Positions 21,014-32,500 of a stretch of 64,000 nucleotides of DNA are shown piece by piece; position 1 is the stretch's first letter, and the number at the start of each line of letters is the position of its first letter. A program made the position numbers and the translations under genes. The notes beneath the pieces are model-generated. The model ran no database searches, had not been told where the DNA came from, and was given only the letters and a program-made list of their open reading frames with translations. The DNA is from Neoechinorhynchus agilis (Eukaryota; Acanthocephala). The DNA lies in the NCBI GenBank assembly GCA_051530055.1, contig CM121341.1:7192001-7256000 (forward strand), given 5' to 3'.

Positions 21014-22558
21014 ATGTCTTACTATCAATCAAATGGCAACAATGACAACTCAGGATATCAAAGAATTAATGAAGAAGTTTCAAGAGTTAGAAACTACGAC
21101 ATCAACAAGTTTTATGACTTGACTTACAAAGGTACCCCAATGTTAAAGATGTATCCTACAAAAATCTTGATTCGTATTGCTTTAGAAATCATCAGTCAAA
21201 GTCAACAAAACGATGAGGAATCTGGCATCGGTATGGATTTTGGTTCGTTTGCAAGAGAAAAAGCAAATAGTGAATTGGAAAAAATCGACATCCTTAGCAA
21301 TCACGATTCTGGATACGACGGTATTCGTGCTTGGCAGGAACGCTCGTTTGCCCTTTATGGAGACGGTGGTGTAATGGACAATATATTCGATTTTTCTGAG
21401 AATGAGGATCGGAAAACTATTCAACGACACCATGAACCGCCTGTCGAGCAATTTAAGAGCACCAATTTTCGCCAGTGTACAAGTCAATTCAATATTCTCG
21501 ATCAAGATTTAAACTCGGAAAATAGTGTTCCAGTGCGACCTCCGCTTTTCGACGACTTGATGTTTTCCGATTGTCGTGCCGGGAAGCCAAGTCCAGAAAG
21601 AGCTTCACAAGTACCACGAGTACAGATCGTTCCTTTTCTTGAGACTGGCGGATTTGGGGAAGGCGATAACGAGTTCTCTGAGCCAAACGGAATCGAACTG
21701 ACAAAGGACGGAAAGGTGATCGTTGTTGATACCAACAAACATCAGATAAAGTTCTTCGATCTCAACGGGACATTTTTGTATAGATTTGGAATGCCAGGAA
21801 AGGCACTCGGAAAACTTCTTTATCCTTGCAAAGTGGCCCTAACACCCGGCACCGAGGATCTCGTGATTATACAACGCAGTCCTCTGCCTCAGGTTCAGAT
21901 ATTCGATCAAAAGGGTGGAATCCGTCATCGATTCGGTAACGATCATCTTTTGGTTCCACGCGGAGTTTGTGTCGATGAGAAGGGCAACATTATTGTAATG
22001 GAAAGCAAGGTAATGCGATGCCACATATTTTCGACAAGTGGCCGGCACATCCGGACAATGACTCTAACGAACCATCTTCGATTTCCATACGACATTTGCG
22101 CTGCCAAAGGAATCATCTTTATTGCTGACAATCAAGCACATTGTGTTAAGCTTTTTAGTTACAGTGGAGATTATGTTGGAGCAATTGGCGAGAAGGTCAC
22201 AAAGTATCCAGTATCCGTGAAGATTGTTGCCGGTGATAAGTTACTCGTTGCGGACAATCACGAGAATTTTAATGTTTATTTGTTTTCACTTCACGATGGT
22301 CGCCATTTACAATCCTTTTATAGTAGTATAAAGCATGCTCAATGCTACGATATTGCGGTCAACGACAACATGTACTTGGTGATGACTACAAAGGATTTTA
22401 GAGTTTACGGATATCGTTTGCCACCAACACCAGTGATCGATCAGCGTGAATCCATTTGCTCTAAACTTGTTGGATATTCACATGAACGAGCCGACCGAAC
22501 CGTTGATTATCAAAGAATGTTCCCTCAAGACTGGAACTTATTTAAAGGGCTACATTGA
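21014..22558 (+). CDS. NHL-repeat protein, Brat/NCL-1 class, left copy
   Basis: 514 aa from the ATG at 21014; an in-frame TTG at 20963 lies upstream but is not a start. Residues about 202-488 form a six-bladed NHL beta-propeller closest to Brat, NCL-1 and TRIM2/3, a class that binds RNA or proteins in translational control. Landmarks are GGFGEGDNEFSEPNGI, VVDTNKHQIKFFD, LLVPRGVCVDEKGNIIV, ADNQAHCVKLF, LLVADNHENFNVYLF and KHAQCYDIAV. The N-terminal 200 residues are Ser/Asn-rich and carry no RING, B-box or coiled coil, so this is an NHL-only derivative of the TRIM-NHL family. The 1.5-kb CDS has no intron. The right-hand copy encodes the identical protein. Confidence 0.93.
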   Translation: MSYYQSNGNNDNSGYQRINEEVSRVRNYDINKFYDLTYKGTPMLKMYPTKILIRIALEIISQSQQNDEESGIGMDFGSFAREKANSELEKIDILSNHDSGYDGIRAWQERSFALYGDGGVMDNIFDFSENEDRKTIQRHHEPPVEQFKSTNFRQCTSQFNILDQDLNSENSVPVRPPLFDDLMFSDCRAGKPSPERASQVPRVQIVPFLETGGFGEGDNEFSEPNGIELTKDGKVIVVDTNKHQIKFFDLNGTFLYRFGMPGKALGKLLYPCKVALTPGTEDLVIIQRSPLPQVQIFDQKGGIRHRFGNDHLLVPRGVCVDEKGNIIVMESKVMRCHIFSTSGRHIRTMTLTNHLRFPYDICAAKGIIFIADNQAHCVKLFSYSGDYVGAIGEKVTKYPVSVKIVAGDKLLVADNHENFNVYLFSLHDGRHLQSFYSSIKHAQCYDIAVNDNMYLVMTTKDFRVYGYRLPPTPVIDQRESICSKLVGYSHERADRTVDYQRMFPQDWNLFKGLH

Positions 22559-22849
22559 GTACACCCGTGGCCCAATAATATTTTTTGACAATCTAATGTG
22601 CACCATTAATCAATGCAGCAGCTTAATCGTTATCAATTTACCAATCTTCTTCAAAATCGTTTGTCTATTCAATCGTCGTGCACTCGCGTCCATGCAATTT
22701 TTTTATCAATTTTCTATTCTTTATCTATTAATCTTTAATGTGCGCGTGTGCGAGGGTGTAAGTGCTTTTAAATCTAAAATTGTGATAATCTGTACCAAAA
22801 GACAATAAAATTGTTCTGAACTCTTTTTTTGGTATAATGAATGTTGGTC

Positions 22850-23300
22850 TGAATGGGATTTTTGAGGGCAATGCTATCAAGAAAAGAGCAACAACGTCTC
22901 AATCAACTGAACTTTTCGAAAGCATTCGACTCCGTAGACCATTCACTACTTTTTCAGGCCTGCTATGATTTCGGTCTCAACTTATGGCACACATTTAGTG
23001 CAGGGCTATCTCATCGATCATTAAATACTTCACCAAATGCGTACTTCAAGGTGTCGTCCCATCACCACTTCTTTTTAATAATTTCATTAACCAGCTTCAT
23101 CTCACTTTCATCAATCAATCACCCACCCACTTCTCCATCTCCTTAACCTCTAACGAAACAATCCATATGAAAGATTTATGCACCAATCACAAACTCTACA
23201 TGAATGTCTCTAAATGCTTTGAAATGATCCCCTAAATCTCCTGTATCTGACGAGTCACCTCCTTCAGAATTCTGGGCTTCAAATTTCAATCAAACCTGAA
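22850..23300 (+). mobile_element. LINE reverse transcriptase fragment, left arm
   Basis: Translation shows the RT palm start FSKAFDSVDHSLLFQACYDFG and, in another frame, LQGVVPSPLLFNNFINQLH, the RT region before the YxDD motif. It is degenerate, with at least one frame change, and no YxDD is visible. It lies directly downstream of the NHL gene and is carried in both arms, so it predates the duplication. Confidence 0.75.
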
Positions 23301-23862
23301 ATAGGACTCACACATTTTACCAAAGCTTTATTATCCCGTCTTTTGCAACCTTCCTCAATCACTAATCCTTCGATTTGAAACGTTTCACAGAAGAGCATCT
23401 AAAATTTGCACAATTGATTTCCCGATTCAACAAACAAACAAAACGACTATCACCCCTTGAACCACAATTTTTACCACATTTTATTCCCATTTTCACACGA
23501 GCACAACAATCGTAATCCTAACTCGTATGGGATTTTTGAGGGCAATGCTATCAAGAGTCTAGGTGATTGGTTAATTCTCTAATGTTAGAGATCAGTTTTG
23601 TCTGAATCCCAGTAAGGGATGATCTGAAAAAACGCTACATCATTTGATTAACATGAATTTAAGCTTTAGCCGAAATCTGATAGTGAACATTGAACAAAAA
23701 AATCACCCAGTAGTTGAATCTCACTTGACGAAACAGAGAATGTGTCTCATGGGAACACGATGTAAGTGAAATGGCGTTTAAAATTTATAATTAAAATTTC
23801 AAATTTCCAGCCAATAAATTTTTAATTTCATTTATTTTCTCCTATCGACAAATCCAACGTCT

Positions 23863-24060
23863 TTGATTTGTAAGGCTGACGAAGTTCATTGCAAGTGTCC
23901 AGCACACCGAATATTTAGCGAATTGCGGGGTATCTGCGTTCCGGATCGTCAACAATGCAATTGTATGAATGAAGGACAATGTGTATTGTCGCCCATGGGT
24001 ACAATGGAGTGTATTTGCAAACCCGGATATGGAGGTTATCCAGTCAGCGGACCCAACAAT
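23863..24060 (+). CDS. EGF-like domain exon in the duplication spacer
   Basis: The open frame carries regularly spaced cysteines: CKCPAHRIF, then CVPDRQQCNCMNEGQC, then ECICKPGYGG. The final part fits an EGF module (CxC, GxC, CxCxxGYxG). No signal peptide, start or partner exon could be placed, and the frame stops soon after (24082). It may be an orphan exon of a secreted or receptor protein that was broken by the rearrangement. A protein-like minus-strand frame (about 24050-24276) lies beside it and is listed separately. Confidence 0.5.
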
Positions 24061-24276
24061 GACCGCGCCCTCGATATCATCTAAAACCATCAATGCTTTA
24101 TTAAGATCGTTTTTACGAATCTCCGTTTCGCAAATCAAGGATAGGCCCACGTTTGGATTGAGATCAGGAAAATGAACGTTGAATATTACAAAATATTTAC
24201 GGTCGATGTGAGCTCTCTTTTTACCAATGCCCCACTGTCTAAAACGATTATAATAACACGTTGCTCCTTTGTTCAA
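24050..24276 (-). CDS. Possible exon, unknown, in the duplication spacer
   Basis: The minus-strand frame begins near 24276 and reads as ordinary protein (YYNRFRQWGIGKKRAHID, FVIFNVHFPDLNPNVG, RKNDLNKALMVLDDIEG) before running antisense to the EGF exon. A GT after the codons for DIEGA could be a donor. Not recognised. Confidence 0.3.
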
Positions 24277-24439
24277 TCTTCTGACGACGAAAAGTTTTTG
24301 CTGGTGGTGTCGATGCTTCTTTGTTATTTCTACTGAAATTTTTGTTCGGAAAATATATTGTATTATTAATTACCAAAAGGAAATTGGAACCTTTGGATCC
24401 TTATGAACACTAGAGTTCTGATAGGATAAATGAATGCGG

Positions 24440-25252
24440 TTGTTGATTTGGGCGGGTGGGCGAATCGGTGGTTATTGTTTGCAGGAGCGTTTTTTAAGGT
24501 TGGTCTTTCCTCAGAATCATTTCAAGTTCTGGTATTCGATCGAAGATTGGGCAGCATTAAAAAAAGGAGCGTAGGTTTAGGGAGGTTCGAGGTCGATAAA
24601 GGATGAAACGAATTAGGATTACGATTGTTGTGCTCGTGTGAAAATGGGAATAAAATGTGGTAGATTGTTTGTTGAATCGGGAAATCAATTGTGCAAATTT
24701 TAGATGCTCTTCTGTGAAACGTTTCAAATCGAAGGATTAGTGATTGAGGAAGGTTGCAAAAGACGGGATAATAAAGCTTTGGTAAAATGTGTGAGTCCTA
24801 TTTCAGGTTTGATTGAAATTTGAAGCCCAGAATTCTGAAGGAGGTGACTCGTCAGATACAGGAGATTTAGGGGATCATTTCAAAGCATTTAGAGACATTC
24901 ATGTAGAGTTTGTGATTGGTGCATAAATCTTTCATATGGATTGTTTCGTTAGAGGTTAAGGAGATGGAGAAGTGGGTGGGTGATTGATTGATGAAAGTGA
25001 GATGAAGCTGGTTAATGAAATTATTAAAAAGAAGTGGTGATGGGACGACACCTTGAAGTACGCATTTGGTGAAGTATTTAATGATCGATGAGATAGCCCT
25101 GCACTAAATGTGTGCCATAAGTTGAGACCGAAATCATAGCAGGCCTGAAAAAGTAGTGAATGGTCTACGGAGTCGAATGCTTTCGAAAAGTTCAGTTGAT
25201 TGAGACGTTGTTGCTCTTTTCTTGATAGCATTGCCCTCAAAAATCCCATTCA
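24440..25252 (-). mobile_element. LINE reverse transcriptase fragment, right arm
   Basis: Mirror image of the left-arm relic, with the same FSKAFDSVDHSLL segment on the minus strand. Here the relic may continue past the point where the left arm breaks off (about 24614), which suggests that the right arm is the ancestral copy. Confidence 0.65.
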
Positions 25253-25543
25253 GACCAACATTCATTATACCAAAAAAAGAGTTCAGAACAATTTTATTGT
25301 CTTTTGGTACAGATTATCACAATTTTAGATTTAAAAGCACTTACACCCTCGCACACGCGCACATTAAAGATTAATAGATAAAGAATAGAAAATTGATAAA
25401 AAAATTGCATGGACGCGAGTGCACGACGATTGAATAGACAAACGATTTTGAAGAAGATTGGTAAATTGATAACGATTAAGCTGCTGCATTGATTAATGGT
25501 GCACATTAGATTGTCAAAAAATATTATTGGGCCACGGGTGTAC

Positions 25544-27088
25544 TCAATGTAGCCCTTTAAATAAGTTCCAGTCTTGAGGGAACATTCTTTGATAATCAAC
25601 GGTTCGGTCGGCTCGTTCATGTGAATATCCAACAAGTTTAGAGCAAATGGATTCACGCTGATCGATCACTGGTGTTGGTGGCAAACGATATCCGTAAACT
25701 CTAAAATCCTTTGTAGTCATCACCAAGTACATGTTGTCGTTGACCGCAATATCGTAGCATTGAGCATGCTTTATACTACTATAAAAGGATTGTAAATGGC
25801 GACCATCGTGAAGTGAAAACAAATAAACATTAAAATTCTCGTGATTGTCCGCAACGAGTAACTTATCACCGGCAACAATCTTCACGGATACTGGATACTT
25901 TGTGACCTTCTCGCCAATTGCTCCAACATAATCTCCACTGTAACTAAAAAGCTTAACACAATGTGCTTGATTGTCAGCAATAAAGATGATTCCTTTGGCA
26001 GCGCAAATGTCGTATGGAAATCGAAGATGGTTCGTTAGAGTCATTGTCCGGATGTGCCGGCCACTTGTCGAAAATATGTGGCATCGCATTACCTTGCTTT
26101 CCATTACAATAATGTTGCCCTTCTCATCGACACAAACTCCGCGTGGAACCAAAAGATGATCGTTACCGAATCGATGACGGATTCCACCCTTTTGATCGAA
26201 TATCTGAACCTGAGGCAGAGGACTGCGTTGTATAATCACGAGATCCTCGGTGCCGGGTGTTAGGGCCACTTTGCAAGGATAAAGAAGTTTTCCGAGTGCC
26301 TTTCCTGGCATTCCAAATCTATACAAAAATGTCCCGTTGAGATCGAAGAACTTTATCTGATGTTTGTTGGTATCAACAACGATCACCTTTCCGTCCTTTG
26401 TCAGTTCGATTCCGTTTGGCTCAGAGAACTCGTTATCGCCTTCCCCAAATCCGCCAGTCTCAAGAAAAGGAACGATCTGTACTCGTGGTACTTGTGAAGC
26501 TCTTTCTGGACTTGGCTTCCCGGCACGACAATCGGAAAACATCAAGTCGTCGAAAAGCGGAGGTCGCACTGGAACACTATTTTCCGAGTTTAAATCTTGA
26601 TCGAGAATATTGAATTGACTTGTACACTGGCGAAAATTGGTGCTCTTAAATTGCTCGACAGGCGGTTCATGGTGTCGTTGAATAGTTTTCCGATCCTCAT
26701 TCTCAGAAAAATCGAATATATTGTCCATTACACCACCGTCTCCATAAAGGGCAAACGAGCGTTCCTGCCAAGCACGAATACCGTCGTATCCAGAATCGTG
26801 ATTGCTAAGGATGTCGATTTTTTCCAATTCACTATTTGCTTTTTCTCTTGCAAACGAACCAAAATCCATACCGATGCCAGATTCCTCATCGTTTTGTTGA
26901 CTTTGACTGATGATTTCTAAAGCAATACGAATCAAGATTTTTGTAGGATACATCTTTAACATTGGGGTACCTTTGTAAGTCAAGTCATAAAACTTGTTGA
27001 TGTCGTAGTTTCTAACTCTTGAAACTTCTTCATTAATTCTTTGATATCCTGAGTTGTCATTGTTGCCATTTGATTGATAGTAAGACAT
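25544..27088 (-). CDS. NHL-repeat protein, Brat/NCL-1 class, right copy
   Basis: Exact protein duplicate of the gene at 21014-22558 in the opposite orientation: 514 aa from the ATG at 27088 with the same NHL propeller at residues about 202-488. The two genes point towards each other, tail to tail, across the spacer. Their 5' flanks are shared for about 250 bp, so each copy has the same proximal promoter, but distal upstream DNA differs. No difference in coding sequence is apparent from the translated frames, implying a very recent event, ongoing gene conversion or an assembly fold-back. Confidence 0.93.
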   Translation of the reverse strand: MSYYQSNGNNDNSGYQRINEEVSRVRNYDINKFYDLTYKGTPMLKMYPTKILIRIALEIISQSQQNDEESGIGMDFGSFAREKANSELEKIDILSNHDSGYDGIRAWQERSFALYGDGGVMDNIFDFSENEDRKTIQRHHEPPVEQFKSTNFRQCTSQFNILDQDLNSENSVPVRPPLFDDLMFSDCRAGKPSPERASQVPRVQIVPFLETGGFGEGDNEFSEPNGIELTKDGKVIVVDTNKHQIKFFDLNGTFLYRFGMPGKALGKLLYPCKVALTPGTEDLVIIQRSPLPQVQIFDQKGGIRHRFGNDHLLVPRGVCVDEKGNIIVMESKVMRCHIFSTSGRHIRTMTLTNHLRFPYDICAAKGIIFIADNQAHCVKLFSYSGDYVGAIGEKVTKYPVSVKIVAGDKLLVADNHENFNVYLFSLHDGRHLQSFYSSIKHAQCYDIAVNDNMYLVMTTKDFRVYGYRLPPTPVIDQRESICSKLVGYSHERADRTVDYQRMFPQDWNLFKGLH

Positions 27089-27709
27089 TTCGCTCCTTAA
27101 AATAGAACGTTGATTAATAAAATGGTTTCCTGGGATCAACTTACAATAAAGATCGTAAAAATAAAAAGGAGCAATTGAGAAACTTAAAATTTACAATCAC
27201 CGAGTATTTTTATTGATGCGTTTCGAAACGAACGATTGTTTCAAACGGTAACAAAACAAACAGTTTTACGGCTAAATTTAAATCGATATGACAGTTTAGT
27301 TGGTATTTCGAAAAATGCGCGGTGAAAATTGCTGAGGAGCATTTATTTTCATTTCGCTTTTTCCGACTTTAGATTTCTAAGGTCCAATAAATCGCTATAG
27401 AAGCTTTTATTGTAGGATCTCAAGGCTCCATATTTTTCGCTTTTAAATGTCATTTGAATGATTTTTCATTTAAAAATAAGTTGAGAAATTTAAAATGGTT
27501 CTGTTCGATTCAATGCTTATGCAGAATTTCCTGAGTGTTAAAGTGCCACAATTATCGTTGATCAAAAAGTGGAGATTTTAGTTTTGATTCTCGTTTTTGT
27601 TAGCTCTCTGAAAAGTCAATATTCCATTGGAATAGTTTGTGCCATTTTGTTTTAAATTCTTTTTTTTGACTTTATGGGCCAAAGCGATTTCTTGAAACTC
27701 TACTTGATA

Positions 27710-27922
27710 TTATACTTCTTTTCCTTCATAATGTTCAGTTTTTGCATTATATTTACATTTTAAGTCTCTTGCTTTTCTTCGAATGCGAACTTCATCATAC
27801 GGATTAATTGGGTTGTGGCGAAAGCCATGCCATACATTTCTGATCTTACAAAAATCCTTTGTATATTTATCAATATCCTTCGCTTTTTTCATTATCTCAT
27901 CGAAAATTGCCTACCTTTATTA
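27710..27922 (-). CDS. Possible exon, Lys-rich unknown protein
   Basis: After a GGTAG acceptor (27923) the minus strand is open for about 70 codons to a TAA at 27710. It includes FDEIMKKAKDIDKYTKD, IRNVWHGFRHNPINPYDE and VRIRRKARDLKCKY, which looks like real coding sequence. A further candidate exon lies just upstream (about 27925-27985, VPIEKIELIPNK) but the 20-nt gap is too short for an intron, so the two cannot simply be joined. It is about 370 bp outside the right arm of the inverted duplication and may be a gene truncated by it. Family not recognised. Confidence 0.35.
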
Positions 27923-27989
27923 GGAATCAATTCAATCTTTTCGATCGGAACTTTAACGTTTTCGCTTTCCTTGTGCTAAACGCGAAACG

Positions 27990-30900
27990 CATTTGTTGGC
28001 AATTATTCAATTTACCCGATAATTTTTAATTCGTCCGCGATGCCCTTCGGCGACTCAAACTTTATTTTTAATAATGATCAGAGAATTTATAAGAGATAAA
28101 CTGACAGTGTGATTTCATGAAAAAGGGTTATAGTACCGTGTTTAGTTGAAGGAAAGAAGATCCGCTAAATTGGCGAATAGGGCACCAAAAAAGAGAAATA
28201 CAAATATCTCTATCCCTAGCCATTGATACAATTGGTGCCGTCTCACCAAGCAGTGCAGAATTTTAATCAATGTTTTTGAAAATTGTTAGTCGCAATTATG
28301 AGAAAATCAGTTATGCGATTGGTTCGCACCTCACAACCTAATAGAAATCATCGTTGTCACTAGGTCATTCCCAAGTCCGGATGGGAAGTGAAAAACAGAA
28401 AAGATCTCAACGATTGATTTGTCGGAGTCGGAAAGGCTCCTTACGGCAGAGAAACCGGATGGATGCATGAGCTGGCTTTAAAAGTGACGTCCGATTCATG
28501 TTCGTCTTCAGCTGAGGTTCCACGTGGAGGAAATCAGAATTGAAGTTTTCTCGTGACTGGTTTCCGCAATCAGTTATTTTGTTCGAGCGGAGTCGCCATT
28601 CTTTTAAAAAAAGAAGCACATCCTTCGGTCACGAAGAGTGCCGCATGCTCGAAGCAATGGAGGATAAAGATGTTTCCCGTTCCCATCTTAACGTTTAATC
28701 TGGATTATATATAACAATTAAAAGAGGTTAAATCATGTTAACTTCTGTGCCATATTAAGCAAAGTTTTATGACTGGAGATGGAGGCGAATGAACTCTTCA
28801 GCCAACTCGATTGTCTAAAGTGTCTTTGGGCTTAGAATAATAATACAAAAACGACGTTAAAGTACTTTAGAACAAAAAAAACGGAAGTAGATATTAAAGT
28901 CTATATTGAATGCTAGTGAAATTTCATTGAGATGTGAGTAAAGATTACTAAGGCAAAAGCGATTTGTGCTAACAAATCACCTTTAACATATTTTCCTCTT
29001 TTTAATTGATTCCATCCTCTACGACCAATATCGTAGTAGATGTTTGTTCAATTGACTTTTCGCTTGATGGTGCGTGATACCGTTTCTTATAAATAAAAAA
29101 ATAAGTGTAGCGTTTCATTTCAAACCCCTTTGTGGTTTCGTGGCTCCCGGGAATGATGGTGAACTAATTTCTTTAAATTAGTTAACTAAATACGAGCAAA
29201 CTGCAATTAGTTTTCATCTACATGGACATACTCTAAAATTATTGTTAAAATTTTATCTAATTATCAAATATTCTAATCTTTTTGCGAACAAGTTTTCTAA
29301 CCTGTTGCCTTTCCTAATTGGTAATAACAATACATACTCCAAAACCAATTTTCCAATTATCATTCTATGTTATCCAAACTCATCCGAACACTTGCATCAA
29401 CGAACACTTTAATTAAATTATAAATAGAATTTCAACACTTCTTCATTTTCCTAAAGTTCACGATTCATATTCGGTTATGGGATTCGCATAATGATTCATA
29501 CCGTCAACTCACCGTGCTCACAAACGGAAGTAATGAATAGTCCCGATGTCTTTTACGACTATCGTCGAGCCGTTTTTCTTCAAACAGCCGTTCAAGCGTA
29601 AAAATCTTTATAAGATTGTTAACCTCATAACGGTTTAATGCGCTTCTTAAAAAGTCATCCGGCTTGACCATTACGAATTCTTCGCCCCCAAAGTATTATC
29701 TTACTCATTTTATCGTTTATCTCTCCTTTGTCTTAGCCATGAAACGATAAAAATAGCGCTTTTAGTCCCGAGACGGAACAAACGAAAATATCCTTGTCAC
29801 CTCGAGAGTCACGTGTGTGCCGTCTATTGAGTATGACTGATCCTTTTCCGCAAAATTAACTGAGTTTTAAGATCAAAAAGGTGCATTGAAGATAAAACGG
29901 ATTTAGACCTTAGTCTCCACACTTCGAACACTGGACGATTGAACTAGAGAAACAAACGATCCATGCTGCATTGCTATTTGAAGCATATTGTAATGGTTGA
30001 ACTGATAAGCTGCGATCTTTGAGCGGATTATCAGCCTTTTCGCGTTTGTCACTTGTTTACCCGTCTAAACAACATATTAGATGGATACTTACACTTGTCA
30101 AGATTCTCACATCGCTCTAGACTTAGATATCTTGTTTCTTGTGCTTAATGACAAGCACGTAGGAGGTTGATTGGTTGAGATTGGGCTTTGAGTGGAGCCC
30201 AGATTTCATTAACTCCATATATCTATTTTCTCCTCCTTGTCTGTGTATTTGTTTTTACTAAATTAAAATATCTCGAATAGAACAAATTATACGAAAAATA
30301 CACTTTAAAGAGGCTTTTATTTATAGTCAAAGGTGCTCACAGCAATTTTTTGATACTCCATTAACTCATCAATGATATCTGCTGTGTTGGATTATTATCT
30401 TCGGAGAAGAGATAGTCGTCGTGTTAGTTTTACCACCCTGGATGTAAAAATTCACTGATTTATTTCCTGTTAATATTTTGGTTTATATGCAAAATGATCA
30501 TCTTGTCCAGATTATGCAAATTCCGCCTAAAGCTTAAATGAATTTTATTATCCACAAATCATATCGCAAAGCAATTTTTCGACCCAGCAAGTGATCTACA
30601 GCCCTCGGATGACGGAGACGACGGTTCTCTAACGATGAGTTTTCTGATGCTACCATTGTTCGATATTTGATCATAATGGAAGTCATCGATATAGGGTAAA
30701 TTTAAAATTGTCATTCAAAAAACAGTGATGCTCTAGCTCAGAGATTCTAGTGGACAACGAGTCTAGGAACAGAGGTTTGACGAATCTGTTGGCCGATAAT
30801 CTCAAGTCTACAGGATAACACTATGATATTTGTATTTTAGATGATAAACCTTGGAGAAATATCGTTATTATCCGGTGTGAAATATCGGAAAAAGATCAAT

Positions 30901-32310
30901 GAATTTAAATGTTGGGGTTCCAAAACTAAGAAAAAGAAAGTATAAGATGTGTTTTTCGTTGGCTCAAACTTACCTTTCTTCGTTTGACGTGAGCGCTGTC
31001 GTGCAGAGTTTTGGTACGAAACGATCAGTTTTCCATCTAGGGTTCAGCTGATACGTTTCTACGGTGAAACTAGCCATTTTATGCATTCTTATTTTTAGAT
31101 ATATTCTCTACATAAATTCAAATGTCTCTTGAGTTCGCCACTAGACCGAGGAATAACTCCAATCCGAAAACGAGGCGAATGCCAGAAATCCATGGAAAGC
31201 GCGACTTAAAGGTTAGTAGATGTTTGCCGAAGCTACATTTCTTTTAAACAAAATAATTGTACGATAAATTAAGGCTTTAAATTCTATACAACGAGCCAAG
31301 AGCCATTCTAATTTAAGAATTTGAATTTCTAAATCTCTTAGCGGATTAAAAAACCTTGGCGCTTTCTTTTCAGAAAATCAAATGCTTACCGGTTTAAAAT
31401 CTATTCTATCCTCCCGTTGTTTTGCGTCCACGTTTTTATCCATTGAGCCAGGTCACTTTTAATTGGACCAAAATATTTTTTATAGACATTTCTCCGATCT
31501 ATTTTCCTTGATGGATTCCTTTCTTTTATTATACTAGCAGCGAATTTTCGCAGTCTGGTGGGAAATATGCTGAATGACTTATTCTTGAAAGAGTCTAGTG
31601 CGTAAATCAATTCCATGCAAAGTTCTGCCATTTAAGAACAAGTAAAGAACCATCGTTCATTTCTAAGATAAGGACATTCCCTTCGCAAATAGAAAATTGT
31701 CAATCTTAAGAGCATTTCAATTAGACATCCGAAAAAAGGAAGCTTCTATGTTTCCGGTTTTAAGCGTCGATGAGTCCAAAGATGCGGAAAATTATCCTTT
31801 GTCATAAAATTCAATGATATTCACCAATTTCGAGATTGTAATGATTCAGACAGATGCTTGTACGATCCTATTGTGCACGATCCACTTCATTGAGCGCTAG
31901 TATTTAAATTTAGTATCTCGCCTCAAGGAACAAAGCCTATGGAAAACGAATTCCGCATTTGCACATAGAGTACCTCTTTGAGTCATTGCGCTGCGTTCTT
32001 CATCCAATTTCCGTGCAATGAACGCTAGATATCCACAAATTTTCTTAAAGGTTAGTTCGAGGCGAAAACCTTCTCGAATGTTTCATACCTTGAGGGCCAT
32101 ATTCAAACTTATGCCTACGCTCAGTCATAGATACTCCGAAGAGTTCGAACCCTTTTTATTTATGTTACAATGCACTATAATACTTTTTCATCGGTTTTCC
32201 TTTATCTAAACTTCCCATGTAACCATTTTGATACTGAGATGAAAATTGAAAGTAAACAATTCGTATTTTTATTTACTTTCTCATAAAGTACACATTTTGA
32301 ATGATGATGA
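27990..32310. other. Gene-poor region
   Basis: Over 4 kb with no recognised gene. One protein-like minus frame (31401-31631: LIYALDSFKNKSFSIFP, KERNPSRKIDRRNVYKKY) could be a small exon, but nothing supports splicing. A plus-strand ATG at 31121 runs 30 codons to an AAG|GTTAGT donor, also unsupported. Confidence 0.35.
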
Positions 32311-32311
32311 A

Positions 32312-32500
32312 TATAATCCCAGTTCAAGATTCCTTTATTATGAAATATTTCGAAAGAGGAAACCTTACCTTAGCACTTTAACAATGACTGATGGGGTGAG
32401 GTTTCCTCTTTCGAAATATTTCATAATAAAGGAATCTTGAACTGAGGGATTATGTTCAAAAACCATTCAATTTTTACCATCCCGAAGGATCTTCTTGATA
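32312..32500. repeat. Solo hairpin element related to the 13.2-kb satellite
   Basis: Arms 32312-32368 and 32396-32452 are reverse complements (TTATTATGAAATATTTCGAA against its complement, and AGAGGAAACC against GGTTTCCTCT). The middle and right part (TTAACAATGACTGATGGGG, then GAGGTTTCCTCTTTC, GAGGGATTATG and CATCCCGAAGGAT) follow the same order as blocks of the ~188-bp satellite unit. Confidence 0.7.

Larger units (their letters stand above)
20764..27338. repeat. Large inverted duplication, ~2.7-kb arms, ~1.1-kb spacer
   Basis: The left arm (20764 to about 23520) and right arm (about 24614 to 27338) are reverse complements. Coordinates sum to 48102 across the gene, and every open frame, sense and antisense, is identical in length and residues in the two arms. 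One 32-bp stretch near 23430 is present only in the left arm, and the outer edge ends with a single mismatch. The arms contain the NHL gene, its 3' region and a LINE reverse transcriptase relic. The spacer begins with a third copy of a 31-bp piece (TATGGGATTTTTGAGGGC) found at the LINE edge in both arms. Either a young genomic palindrome or a fold-back assembly error. Confidence 0.95.

Noticed and set aside
21182-22131. Antisense open frames over the NHL gene (and their mirror copies at 25971-26920)
   Set aside because: Shadows of a strongly conserved sense frame with recognised NHL motifs.
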